A DNA stretch of 64,000 nucleotides from Streptomyces sp. AM 4-1-1 (lineage in GTDB: Bacteria > Actinomycetota > Actinomycetes > Streptomycetales > Streptomycetaceae), in assembly GCF_029167625.1 (NCBI RefSeq), contig NZ_CP119145.1:2914001-2978000 (forward strand). The letters are read 5' to 3'. This document shows, piece by piece, positions 40,681-48,792 of this stretch (the stretch's first letter is position 1; each line of letters opens with the position of its first letter). The notes beneath the pieces are model-generated. The model worked only from the letters and a program-made list of their open reading frames with translations. It was not told the origin of the DNA and did not search any database. The translations under genes and the position numbers were made by a program.

Positions 40681-41493
40681 TCAGTCCTTGGCGAGCACGA
40701 AGGACGCGCGCTGGACCGGTACGCCGGGCGCGTTCACCTCGACCAGGTACGTGCCGGGCCCGGCCGTGCCCGTGGGCGGTGTGGCGCACTGCGGGGAACT
40801 CTTCGTGCGGTCCCACTCCACGATGTGGACGGCGGTCTCGCCCGCCGGGATGCTCAGCAGTACGCCGCCCGCCGCCCGCGGGCAGTCCTTGGACGACCAC
40901 ACCAGCTTGTCGGCGCCGCCCGCCTCGGTGACGGTGAGGACCGCGTTCCTCGGGCCGAAGTCGGCCTTGCAGGTGCTCTTCGAGACATTCTTGGCGATGA
41001 GCTGGAACGTCGGCTTCTGGTCGGGGCTGTACGACACCTTGGTCCGCAACGTCAGTTGGAGCGCGGCGGGGACGCAGGTGGGGATCGGGGAGTCGGCGGG
41101 CACCTGGCGTCCGGCGCCCGTACCGGCGTTGCCGGCACCGTCCGCACCGCCACCGCCGCCCGGGGCGGTGTCGCCGTTGGCCCCGTCGCTGCCGCCGCCC
41201 GGACCCGTGCCCGTACCGCCGTTGCCGCTGTCGCCCGAGCCGCCCGACTCGTCGCGTCCGCCCGGCTGCGCGCTGATGGCGGGGCCCGAGCCCGAGGGGC
41301 CGGGGGTGATCGAGGAGGGCGTGGGGGACGAACCACCCGGCGAGGCGCCGGTCTTCTTCCCGTTCCCGCCACCGGAGATGACGGCCCATAGGGCGAGCGC
41401 CGCCAGAAGCGCGATCAGCGACGCCGCCACTGCCCTCCGACGCCAGTAGATGGTGGAGGGAAGCGGCCCGACCGGATTGCGCAAAGATCCCAC
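40681..41493 (-). CDS. Hypothetical membrane-anchored protein with Gly/Ser linker
   Basis: 270 residues. A cytoplasmic N-terminus (~28 residues) precedes one membrane helix (AVAASLIALLAALALWAVISG). A ~90-residue Gly/Ser/Pro/Thr-rich linker follows, then a C-terminal extracytoplasmic beta-type domain of ~130 residues with cysteines at PTCVPAAL, STCKADFGP, SSKDCP and SPQCATP. The folded domain may be a ligand or wall-binding module; no family recognised. I take the GTG at 41493 as start; no good ribosome site is seen, so this is uncertain. Confidence 0.65.
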   Translation of the reverse strand: MGSLRNPVGPLPSTIYWRRRAVAASLIALLAALALWAVISGGGNGKKTGASPGGSSPTPSSITPGPSGSGPAISAQPGGRDESGGSGDSGNGGTGTGPGGGSDGANGDTAPGGGGGADGAGNAGTGAGRQVPADSPIPTCVPAALQLTLRTKVSYSPDQKPTFQLIAKNVSKSTCKADFGPRNAVLTVTEAGGADKLVWSSKDCPRAAGGVLLSIPAGETAVHIVEWDRTKSSPQCATPPTGTAGPGTYLVEVNAPGVPVQRASFVLAKD

Positions 41494-41736
41494 GTCGCAA
41501 ACTCTACGAGAGATCCGCGTCAACTCCCGCCCCACCCGCCGCTGTGAGCGACAAGTTTTACGGATCATCATCACGGAAGTGTCCGATTCCAGTCCCTTGC
41601 CCTGTCGGACACCCGCGCGGGTGCGCACGCGGAGACGTACGCGCAAGCGGAGGAGACGCACACGCATGCGGAGATGAACACGCATAAGACCCTGGTCGGA
41701 TGTGACGAGTCGACTTCATTACCTACTCTCTGTCAC

Positions 41737-42372
41737 ATGGATAGTTCGATCACCGCTCCGCTCTACAGAGACATCACCGACTTCGCCCATGAGATGCCCA
41801 CGTGGGTCCAGCACGTGGCCGAGATATGGACAGAACTCGGTCTGATCGTCTTCGGCGTGCTGTTCCTCTCCGGTTGGTGGTGGGCACGGCGCTCGCACGC
41901 GGACGTGCTGGCCCTCGCCGTGCTGGCGCCGTTGGCGACGGCCGTCGCGTACGTCGGCAGCGAAGTCCTCAAGTCCGTGGTGGACGAGGACCGTCCGTGC
42001 CGGACCGTGGCCGGAGCGGCCGCCTCGCTGGTGACGTGCCCGGCGGTGGGCGACTGGTCGTTCCCCAGCAACCACTCGGCGATCGCGGGGGCGGCGGCCG
42101 TCGCCCTGGCCTTCGCCCGGCCCCGCAGCGCCTGGTTCACCTTCCCGATGGCACTGCTGATGGCCTTCTCGCGGGTCTTCGTCGGGGTCCACTACCCGCA
42201 CGACGTGGCGGTGGGTCTGCTGATGGGCGGGGCGGTGTCGGCCCTGGTGATCGTGGCGCTGATCCGTCCGGCGCGGGCCCTGGCCAAGACCGTGCGGGGC
42301 AGCGCGTCACCCCTCGCCGCGTGGGTGTCGGGACCGGGGGCGGGCAGCCACGCCATGGACCGCGGACGCTGA
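41737..42372 (+). CDS. PAP2-family phosphatase (membrane)
   Basis: 211-residue membrane phosphatase. The three acid-phosphatase motifs are present: KSVVDEDRPCR (KX6RP type), PSNHSA (SGH type) and SRVFVGVHYPHDV (SRX5HX3D), with about five membrane helices. Such proteins act on undecaprenyl pyrophosphate or phosphatidate. The ATG at 41737 is preferred; the frame extends 21 codons upstream. It is divergent from the Gly/Ser-linker membrane protein gene. Confidence 0.88.
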   Translation: MDSSITAPLYRDITDFAHEMPTWVQHVAEIWTELGLIVFGVLFLSGWWWARRSHADVLALAVLAPLATAVAYVGSEVLKSVVDEDRPCRTVAGAAASLVTCPAVGDWSFPSNHSAIAGAAAVALAFARPRSAWFTFPMALLMAFSRVFVGVHYPHDVAVGLLMGGAVSALVIVALIRPARALAKTVRGSASPLAAWVSGPGAGSHAMDRGR

Positions 42373-42575
42373 GGCGTTCCCCGCGGTCGCTCGGGCCGTC
42401 CCCTCCGGCACCGTCCACCACCGACCGGCTGTCCCCTCTCCCCCGCCGCCCCCACCGAGGGACCGCGGCGAGGGGACAGAACGGGTGGCATTGCACCCCC
42501 GTCGGCGCTCCCGAGCGGCCGACACCCCCGCGCCCCGGACCATCGTCCGGCCTTCCATGCCAGGATCGATGTGCG

Positions 42576-43478
42576 ATGACTGCCACGACTGCGACACAGA
42601 CGCCCCCCTCCGCCCTCCACACCCCCGTCATCGGGTGGTTCGACCAGCACGCCCGCGATCTGCCCTGGCGCCGCCCCGAAGCGGGTGCCTGGGGTGTGAT
42701 GGTGAGCGAGTTCATGCTCCAGCAGACGCCCGTGAGCCGGGTCCTCCCGGTGTACGAGCAGTGGCTGGCCCGCTGGCCCCGCCCCGCCGACCTGGCCGCC
42801 GACGCGCCCGGTGAGGCCGTCCGCGCCTGGGGCCGGCTCGGCTACCCCCGGCGCGCGCTGCGCCTGCACGGGGCCGCGCAGGCGATAACGGAACGGCACG
42901 GCGGCGACGTACCGAGGGAGCACGGCCAGCTCCTCGCCCTGCCCGGGATCGGCGAGTACACGGCGGCGGCCGTGGCCTCGTTCGCGTACGGGCAGCGGTA
43001 CGCGGTGCTCGACACGAACGTCCGCCGGGTGTTCGCCCGCGCCGCCACCGGCATCCAGTACCCGCCGAACGCCACCACGGCCGCCGAACGCAAGCTCGCC
43101 CGCACACTGCTCCCCGACGAGGACGAGCGGGCCGCCCGCTGGGCGGCGGCGACGATGGAGCTGGGCGCGCTGGTCTGCACGGCGAAGAACGAGGACTGCT
43201 CGCGGTGCCCGATCGCGGAGCAGTGCGCCTGGCGGCTGGCCGGGAAGCCCGCGCACCAGGGGCCGCCGCGTCGCGGCCAGACGTACGCGGGCACCGACCG
43301 GCAGGTCAGGGGCCGGCTGCTCGCCGTGCTCCGCGAGGCGGTGGCCCCGGTTCCGCAGATGGCGCTGGACGCCGTGTGGGAGGAACCGGTGCAGCGGGCT
43401 CGGGCACTGGACGGGCTGGTCGCCGACGGGCTGGTGGAGCCGCTGGCGAACGGTCACTACCGGCTGCCGCTGACCTGA
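42576..43478 (+). CDS. mutY: A/G-specific adenine DNA glycosylase (MutY)
   Basis: Removes adenine opposite 8-oxoguanine. 300 residues. Catalytic Glu in SEFMLQQTPV, HhH LPGIGEYTAAAVASFAYG with the catalytic Asp in VLDTNVRRVF, and a [4Fe-4S] cluster with spacing C-x6-C-x2-C-x5-C (CTAKNEDCSRCPIAEQC). The NUDIX-like C-terminal domain that recognises 8-oxoG in E. coli MutY is missing; the last ~75 residues form a short actinobacterial C-domain. The ATG at 42576 follows a GC-rich spacer. It is downstream of the PAP2 gene. Confidence 0.93.
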   Translation: MTATTATQTPPSALHTPVIGWFDQHARDLPWRRPEAGAWGVMVSEFMLQQTPVSRVLPVYEQWLARWPRPADLAADAPGEAVRAWGRLGYPRRALRLHGAAQAITERHGGDVPREHGQLLALPGIGEYTAAAVASFAYGQRYAVLDTNVRRVFARAATGIQYPPNATTAAERKLARTLLPDEDERAARWAAATMELGALVCTAKNEDCSRCPIAEQCAWRLAGKPAHQGPPRRGQTYAGTDRQVRGRLLAVLREAVAPVPQMALDAVWEEPVQRARALDGLVADGLVEPLANGHYRLPLT

Positions 43479-43978
43479 CACCACCGGGGCGCCGGGTCCG
43501 GCGGACCCGGGAGGCCCGGTGTACGACGGCGGTCCGTGAGGGGCTGGTGTGCGACGGTCCGACGGCCTGTCCGTGACGACTGGTGCGGGACGGCCGTCCG
43601 TGGCCGGCGGACGGCGCGGCTGGCCCGTGACGGACCGGCCCGTCACGAACTGGTCCGTGGCCGGTGCGGAACGAGCGGTCCGGGACGAGCGGTGCGGGGC
43701 GGCTGGGTCCACGACGGCCGGTCCGTGACGGCGGGGGCGTCCCTGTCACGGTCACGCCGTCGTGACCGCCGCCGTGGCGGCCGTACCAACTACCCCATCA
43801 ACGGCCGTACCGCCCATTGTCACGAGTGTTGTTACACAACCGATGGACAGCCGTGCGTCGGCCTATGGCTGCTCCGCACAGCCCCGTGACAACCCCTCCG
43901 TAGCGTCGACGACGTCAGCGAACGACCAGTACCGCTGACGGTGGTCTACGGGGTTTCACGGGGACGGAGGCGGTTGGA
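43479..43978 (+). other. sigE upstream region with degenerate repeat
   Basis: 500 bases without a supported gene. From about 43520 to 43760 it is a degenerate array of GGTCCGTGAC-like units in both orientations. From 43790 to 43970 it is AT-richer and is the likely sigE promoter; it contains the dyad GTTGTTACACAAC (arms GTTGT/ACAAC) near 43830, a possible regulator site such as for CseB, unproven. Confidence 0.5.
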
Positions 43979-45082
43979 ATGGCGCACGGCGAGGTGCTTG
44001 AGTTCGAGGAGTACGTACGCACGCGGCAGGAGGCTCTGCTGCGCAGCGCACGTCGGCTCGTCCCCGACCCGGTGGACGCGCAGGACCTGCTCCAGACCGC
44101 CCTCGTCCGCACGTTCGGCCGCTGGGACGGCATCGAGGACAAGTCCCTCGCCGACGCCTACCTCCGCCGCGTCATGATCAACACCCGTACGGAGTGGTGG
44201 CGCGCCCGCAAGCTCGAAGAGGTGCCCACCGAACAGCTGCCGGACGCGAGCGTCGACGACGGCACCGAGCAGCGCGCCGACCGCGCCCTGCTGATGGACG
44301 TCCTCGGAGTGCTGGCTCCCAAGCAGCGCAGTGTCGTCGTGCTGCGACACTGGGAGCAGATGAGCACGGAAGAGACGGCCGCCGCCCTGGGGATGTCGGC
44401 CGGTACGGTCAAGAGCACGCTGCACCGGGCGCTGGCGCGGCTGCGCCAGGAGCTGGAGAGCCGGGAAGCGATGAGCCGCGAGGCGACGGAGCGCGAGTCC
44501 CAGGGCGGCGTGACCGCGCCGGGCCGCAGGGCCGCGGTGGACCGCACGACCGCCGAGCGCACGGCTGCGGCGGACCGCGTGGCGGCCGAGCGCAAGGCCG
44601 CCGAGCGCCGGATCGGTGAACGCCGGGCCGCGGCGGATCGCGCCCTCGCGGACCGCCGGGCCGCAGCGCGCAGGACCGCCGCCGAGCTGGCCGCCGCCAA
44701 TCGTGAGGCCGCCGAACGCCGGGCCGCCGAACGCGCCGTCGCGGACCGCGAAGCCGCCGAGCGGAAGGCCATGGAGCGCGCCGCCGCCGAACGCCGGGCC
44801 GCCGAACGCGCCGTCGCGGACCGCCAGGCCGCCGAGCACCGGGCCGCCGGCCTCAGGGCCGCGAACCGCGTCGCCGTGGGTCACAATGCTGACAGCCGCA
44901 CGCCTGCGGACCGTACGCCCGCGAACCACGCCACTCCGGTTCGCACGGCGGCGCAGCACGCTCCCGCAGCCGTGTCCGCGCCGCCCGTGCCCGCACCCGT
45001 GCTGGCGCGCGTCCCGGCGCAGGCGCAGGCACGGGCGGTCAAGCGGTACGACGAACGGGGGCGGGAGCGGTGCGCGGCCTGA
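43979..45082 (+). CDS. sigE: ECF sigma factor SigE with a long repetitive C-terminal tail
   Basis: Sigma factor of the cell-envelope stress response, part of sigE-cseABC. Residues 1-~163 are the normal sigma protein: region 2 (LEFEEYVRTRQEALLRSARRLV, LLQTALVRTFGRW, YLRRVMINTRTEWWRARK) and region 4 (PKQRSVVVLRHWEQMSTEETAAALGMSAGTVKSTLHRALARLR). Residues ~164-367 are a ~200-residue extension unlike the ~20-kDa SigE of S. coelicolor: Ala/Arg/Glu-rich with 7-residue spacing (AAERRAAERAVADREAAERK), including a 42-bp exact direct repeat 75 bp apart, then a Pro/Ala stretch. It ends YDERGRERCAA. GGAGG lies 8 bases before the ATG. The stop overlaps the cseA start by 13 bases, so the tail has not broken operon coupling. 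Confidence 0.92.
   Translation: MAHGEVLEFEEYVRTRQEALLRSARRLVPDPVDAQDLLQTALVRTFGRWDGIEDKSLADAYLRRVMINTRTEWWRARKLEEVPTEQLPDASVDDGTEQRADRALLMDVLGVLAPKQRSVVVLRHWEQMSTEETAAALGMSAGTVKSTLHRALARLRQELESREAMSREATERESQGGVTAPGRRAAVDRTTAERTAAADRVAAERKAAERRIGERRAAADRALADRRAAARRTAAELAAANREAAERRAAERAVADREAAERKAMERAAAERRAAERAVADRQAAEHRAAGLRAANRVAVGHNADSRTPADRTPANHATPVRTAAQHAPAAVSAPPVPAPVLARVPAQAQARAVKRYDERGRERCAA
44708..44824 (+). repeat. 42-bp direct repeat inside the sigE tail
   Basis: 44708-44749 and 44783-44824 are identical (start GCCGCCGAACGCCGG), 75 bases apart (25 codons), in frame. This indicates tail growth by in-frame duplication. Confidence 0.9.
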
Positions 45083-45831
45083 CAGACACGGGCGACGACG
45101 GGAGCGGCCACGCCGGGGACGGTGAGGGCGGCAACGCCGGGGACGGTGGACTTCGCGGGCCGGGTGGGACCTCCGGGTCCCGTCCGGGCACCCGCTGGGC
45201 GGCGAGCGGAACGGCGGCGGCCGGGCTCGTCGCCTTCGGGCTGCTCCTGGTGAGCTGTTCGACCGGCGGCACGGGCACCCGGGACGAGGGGCCGGCGGGT
45301 GCCCAGGTGGTGACCCGCGTGACCCCGTCGCCCAGTACGCCGTCCACGGTGAAGCCTCCCCGGCGCGTGGACGTCGTACGGCTCGTCAAGAAGGACCCCA
45401 AGGTGAGCGGGCCGGTGCGCGAGGAGCTGAAGCCCTGCACCGGGGACGAGTACCCCGTCGACACCTCGTACGGGACGCTGACCGGCGGCTCCGCGGCGGA
45501 TGTCGTGGTCAACGTGATGACCTGCGGGGACGCCGTCGGCATCGGGACGTACGTCTACCGCGCGCGCGCCGACGGGACGTACGAGAACGTCTTCACCACC
45601 GAGACCCCGACCGTCTACGGCACCATCGACCGGGGCGATCTGGTGGTGACGACGCAGGTGTACGGCAGGAAGGACGCGATCGCGTACCCCTCGGGCGAGG
45701 AAGTGATCACGTACCGCTGGGCCAAGACCGTGTTCGCCGAGTACGACCGGGTGCACAACGACTTCAACCGGGCGGCCGGCAACGGCGAGGGCGTGATGCC
45801 CGACCCCGTCCCGGAACCCACGAGGAACTGA
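45070..45831 (+). CDS. cseA: CseA, extracytoplasmic lipoprotein of the SigE system
   Basis: Negative modulator of SigE induction, anchored outside the membrane. 253 residues from a GTG overlapping the sigE stop. A Gly/Asp-rich lead of ~40 residues precedes the lipoprotein signal TRWAASGTAAAGLVAFGLLLVSC, with lipobox LVSC. The mature domain (KPCTGDEYPVDTSYGTLTGGSAADVVVNVMTC..., YDRVHNDFNRAAG) follows. The long lead before the signal is unusual; an internal start just before the hydrophobic stretch is possible. Confidence 0.9.
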   Translation: MRGLTDTGDDGSGHAGDGEGGNAGDGGLRGPGGTSGSRPGTRWAASGTAAAGLVAFGLLLVSCSTGGTGTRDEGPAGAQVVTRVTPSPSTPSTVKPPRRVDVVRLVKKDPKVSGPVREELKPCTGDEYPVDTSYGTLTGGSAADVVVNVMTCGDAVGIGTYVYRARADGTYENVFTTETPTVYGTIDRGDLVVTTQVYGRKDAIAYPSGEEVITYRWAKTVFAEYDRVHNDFNRAAGNGEGVMPDPVPEPTRN

Positions 45832-46023
45832 CGCCGTGACCGCCGTGCACCGCGAGGCGGCGGAGGGAATCACGGCGGGGCCGTGCCGGTCGACGACGAC
45901 GCGGCGGGGTGCGGCACCAGGGCACGCGGGCCCGGCCCGATCCGGGCGGGAGGCCCTGGCGCATCGAGCAGCGGTGGCGGCGACAGGCCGACCGCGTACC
46001 GACGGAGAGTGAGAAGCAGTCCG

Positions 46024-46728
46024 ATGGCCGAGACCCACGTGCTGTTCGTCGAGGACGACGACGTCATCCGCGAGGCCACCCAGCTCGCGCTCGAACGGGA
46101 CGGCTTCGCGGTCACGGCGATGCCCGACGGGCTCTCCGGGCTCGACGCGTTCCGCGCCCACCGGCCGGACATCGCCCTGCTCGACGTGATGGTGCCGGGT
46201 CTGGACGGGGTCAGCCTCTGCCGCCGCATCCGGGACGAGTCGACGGTGCCCGTGATCATGCTGTCGGCGCGGGCCGACTCGATCGACGTGGTGCTCGGTC
46301 TGGAGGCCGGGGCGGACGACTACGTCACCAAGCCGTTCGACGGCGCGGTGCTGGTCGCCCGGATACGCGCCGTGCTGCGCCGCTTCGGGCACGCGGGCGG
46401 TGGCCGGCCCGGTGGCCCGGGGACGGACGCCACGGCGGACGAGGGGCCGCTCGCCTTCGGTGACGTGGAGATCGACACCGAGGGCATGGAGGTCCGCAAG
46501 GGGGGAGAGCCGGTGTCGCTGACCCCGACCGAGATGCGGCTGCTGCTGGAGTTCTCCGCCGCGCCCGGCACGGTCCTCTCGCGTGACAAGCTCCTCGAAC
46601 GGGTCTGGGACTACGGCTGGGGCGGTGACACCCGGGTCGTCGACGTCCATGTGCAGCGGCTGCGCACCAAGATCGGGCAGGACCGGATCGAGACAGTCCG
46701 CGGCTTCGGCTACAAACTCAAGGCATGA
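46024..46728 (+). CDS. cseB: CseB, OmpR-family response regulator
   Basis: Activates the sigE promoter when phosphorylated by CseC. 234 residues: receiver domain with acidic pocket EDDD, phospho-acceptor Asp54 in IALLDVMVPGLDG, and Lys103 in GADDYVTKPFD; then a winged-helix output domain (LTPTEMRLLLEFSAAPG, RVWDYGWGGDTRVVDVHVQRLRTKIG). The ATG at 46024 is chosen, although the frame continues upstream to 45883. 192 bases separate it from cseA. Its stop overlaps the cseC start (ATGA). Confidence 0.95.
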   Translation: MAETHVLFVEDDDVIREATQLALERDGFAVTAMPDGLSGLDAFRAHRPDIALLDVMVPGLDGVSLCRRIRDESTVPVIMLSARADSIDVVLGLEAGADDYVTKPFDGAVLVARIRAVLRRFGHAGGGRPGGPGTDATADEGPLAFGDVEIDTEGMEVRKGGEPVSLTPTEMRLLLEFSAAPGTVLSRDKLLERVWDYGWGGDTRVVDVHVQRLRTKIGQDRIETVRGFGYKLKA

Positions 46729-48302
46729 GGCTCGCCCTGCGGACCGGGGTCCGCTGGAAGATCAGCATCGCCATCGCGGCGGTCGGCGCGCTGATCGCCG
46801 TCGCGCTGAGCCTCGTCGTGCACAACGCGGCCCGGGTCTCGATGATCGAGAACGCCCGCGAGGTGCAGTTGGACCGGCTGACGCTCGCGCAACGGATGTA
46901 CGAGGCGACGAAGCCGAAGAAGATCGACCGGAAGTTCGGCGCCAAGCTCAACGATCCGCTGATGCCGCAGAGCCTGCGCCAGGAGGTCCGCAGGAACCGC
47001 CGCGCCACGCACGTCGACGAGAACGCGGGCGGGGTCCCCGACGTGTGGGCGGCCCTCCCGCTGCCGAACGGGGACGTGTTGTCGCTGCACACCCGGTACA
47101 CCGACCGCTCGTCCACCATGAAGGACCTGGACCGGGCGTTGCTCATCGGCTCGGTCTCGGTGGTCTTCGGCGGCTGCGCGCTGGGCGTGCTGATCGGTGG
47201 ACAGCTGTCGCGCCGGCTCCGCAAGGCGGCGACGGCGGCCGGAAAGGTCGCGCAGGGCAACACGGACGTACGGGTCAGGGAGGCCGTCGGCGGGGTGGTG
47301 CGGGACGAGACCGACGAGCTGGCACGGGCCGTGGACGCGCTGACCGACGCGCTGAACGAGCGTATCGAGGCGGAGCGCCGGGTCACCGCCGACATCGCGC
47401 ACGAGCTGCGGACGCCGGTGACGGGGCTGCTGACGGCGGCCGAGCTGCTGCCGCCGGGCCGCCCCACCGAGCTGGTACGGGACCGGGCGCAGGCGCTGCG
47501 CACGCTGGTCGAGGACGTCCTGGAGGTGGCCCGGCTGGACAGTGCGTCGGAGCGGGCCGAGTTGCAGGAGCTGGCGCTGGGCGAGTTCGTCAGCCGGCGG
47601 ATCGGGCTGCTGGACCCGGCGGTCTCGGTACGGGTGGTCCACGAGTCGTGGGTCAACACGGACCCGCGCCGCCTGGAGCGCATCCTGGGGAATCTGCTGG
47701 GGAACGCCGCGAAGCACGGGGGCGGCCCGGTGGAGGTGACGGTCGAGGGCCGGGTGGTGCGCATCCGCGATCACGGTCCGGGGTTCCCGGAGGCGCTGCT
47801 CCAGGAGGGGCCGAGCCGGTTCCGTACCGGAAGCAGCGACCGGGCCGGGCACGGGCACGGGCTCGGGCTGACGATCGCGTCGGGGCAGGCGCGGGTGCTC
47901 GGGGCGCGGCTGACCTTCCGGAACGCGGCTCCGGAGGGCGCGGCGGAGGGGACCGGCGGCGCGATCGCGGTGCTGTGGCTGCCGGAGCACGCGCCGACGA
48001 GCACGGGCAGCTTCCCGATCCTCAGGGCCGCCGGACAGCGCGACGGCCACGGGACGGGCGACGACCACCGGGACTCCGGGACGCCGGGAGCTCCGGGGGC
48101 GGCCGGAAAGGGCGGGGCGTCTCGACCGGTCGGGGCTGCCGGAAAGGGCGGGGCGGCCGGAAGGGACGGGGCAGCCGGAACGGTCGGGGGCGGGGACGTG
48201 TCCCGTACCTCGTTCATCGGTACGGACTTCTCGTGGCGGCGGGCCGCGCGCCGGAGGTCGGCAACCACGGGGCGGGACGCCGCCACGGAGCACAGCCCCT
48301 GA
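46725..48302 (+). CDS. cseC: CseC, envelope-sensing histidine kinase
   Basis: Membrane histidine kinase that senses cell-wall damage and phosphorylates CseB. 525 residues: TM1 at ~13-32, a ~105-residue extracellular sensor loop, TM2 at ~138-158, HAMP, dimerisation domain with His226 in TADIAHELRTPVTGLL, then ATPase motifs NLLGNAAKHGG (N box), RIRDHGPGFPE (G1) and GHGHGLGLTIASG (G2). A Gly/Ala-rich tail of ~100 residues follows, including the repeated AAGKGGA and similar. The start is translationally coupled to cseB. Confidence 0.95.
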   Translation: MRLALRTGVRWKISIAIAAVGALIAVALSLVVHNAARVSMIENAREVQLDRLTLAQRMYEATKPKKIDRKFGAKLNDPLMPQSLRQEVRRNRRATHVDENAGGVPDVWAALPLPNGDVLSLHTRYTDRSSTMKDLDRALLIGSVSVVFGGCALGVLIGGQLSRRLRKAATAAGKVAQGNTDVRVREAVGGVVRDETDELARAVDALTDALNERIEAERRVTADIAHELRTPVTGLLTAAELLPPGRPTELVRDRAQALRTLVEDVLEVARLDSASERAELQELALGEFVSRRIGLLDPAVSVRVVHESWVNTDPRRLERILGNLLGNAAKHGGGPVEVTVEGRVVRIRDHGPGFPEALLQEGPSRFRTGSSDRAGHGHGLGLTIASGQARVLGARLTFRNAAPEGAAEGTGGAIAVLWLPEHAPTSTGSFPILRAAGQRDGHGTGDDHRDSGTPGAPGAAGKGGASRPVGAAGKGGAAGRDGAAGTVGGGDVSRTSFIGTDFSWRRAARRRSATTGRDAATEHSP

Positions 48303-48792
48303 TCGCCGTAGGGCGCGTACGGCCGAGCCGCCGTTCCTGCGGCCGGTCCACCGTCGCGTACGGCCGAGCCGCTATTCGTACGGCTGACCGCCGCGCGGGG
48401 ACCACCACCGGCCCGCGCGCCGGGGCGTACGGGCCGGTCCCCTTCCCGGGGGCGTACGGGCCGACTCCTCTTCCCCGGGGTGTACAGGCCGATTCCCGTC
48501 CCCGGGGGTGTACGGGCTGAGCCCTGCCCGAACGCACGGGCCGCCCCTCCCGGGAACATGCGCGGGACGCGCCCCGTCCCGCCCGGGAACCGTACGGTCC
48601 GCGCCGTGCACGGTGCGTACGGCCCCGGGACACAGGGGGAGGCCGCTGGGGGCGCACGCTTCGGTGCGGCGCCCCCAGGGGCCTCTCAGGTGACCTCCGG
48701 GTCGGTACTGCCCCGACCCGGCGCTTCCGTGCTCCGGCCCTCCCGTGCCCCGGTGCGTCCCCCGTTCCGGTGCACCGGCGCGGGAATCCCGC
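48303..48792. other. Spacer with tandem repeat and terminator
   Basis: 490 bases without a supported gene. From ~48423 to 48540 there are four degenerate ~29-30-bp units (GCGTACGGGCCGn..CCCGGG), and a CGTACGGCCGAGCCG motif repeats at 48310-48370. The hairpin at 48639-48685 is the probable terminator for the MFS gene and cseC. Confidence 0.65.
48639..48685. terminator. Terminator between cseC and the MFS gene
   Basis: Long imperfect hairpin with arms GAGGCCGCTGGGGGCGC and GCGCCCCCAGGGGCCTC, loop ~10, in the convergent gap. Confidence 0.75.

Noticed and set aside
39014-41500. An 828-codon frame antisense to radA and disA.
   Set aside because: Antisense shadow; sense genes have full domains.
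43826-43838. The dyad GTTGTTACACAAC as a proven CseB site.
   Set aside because: Arms are only five bases and the CseB consensus is not known to me.
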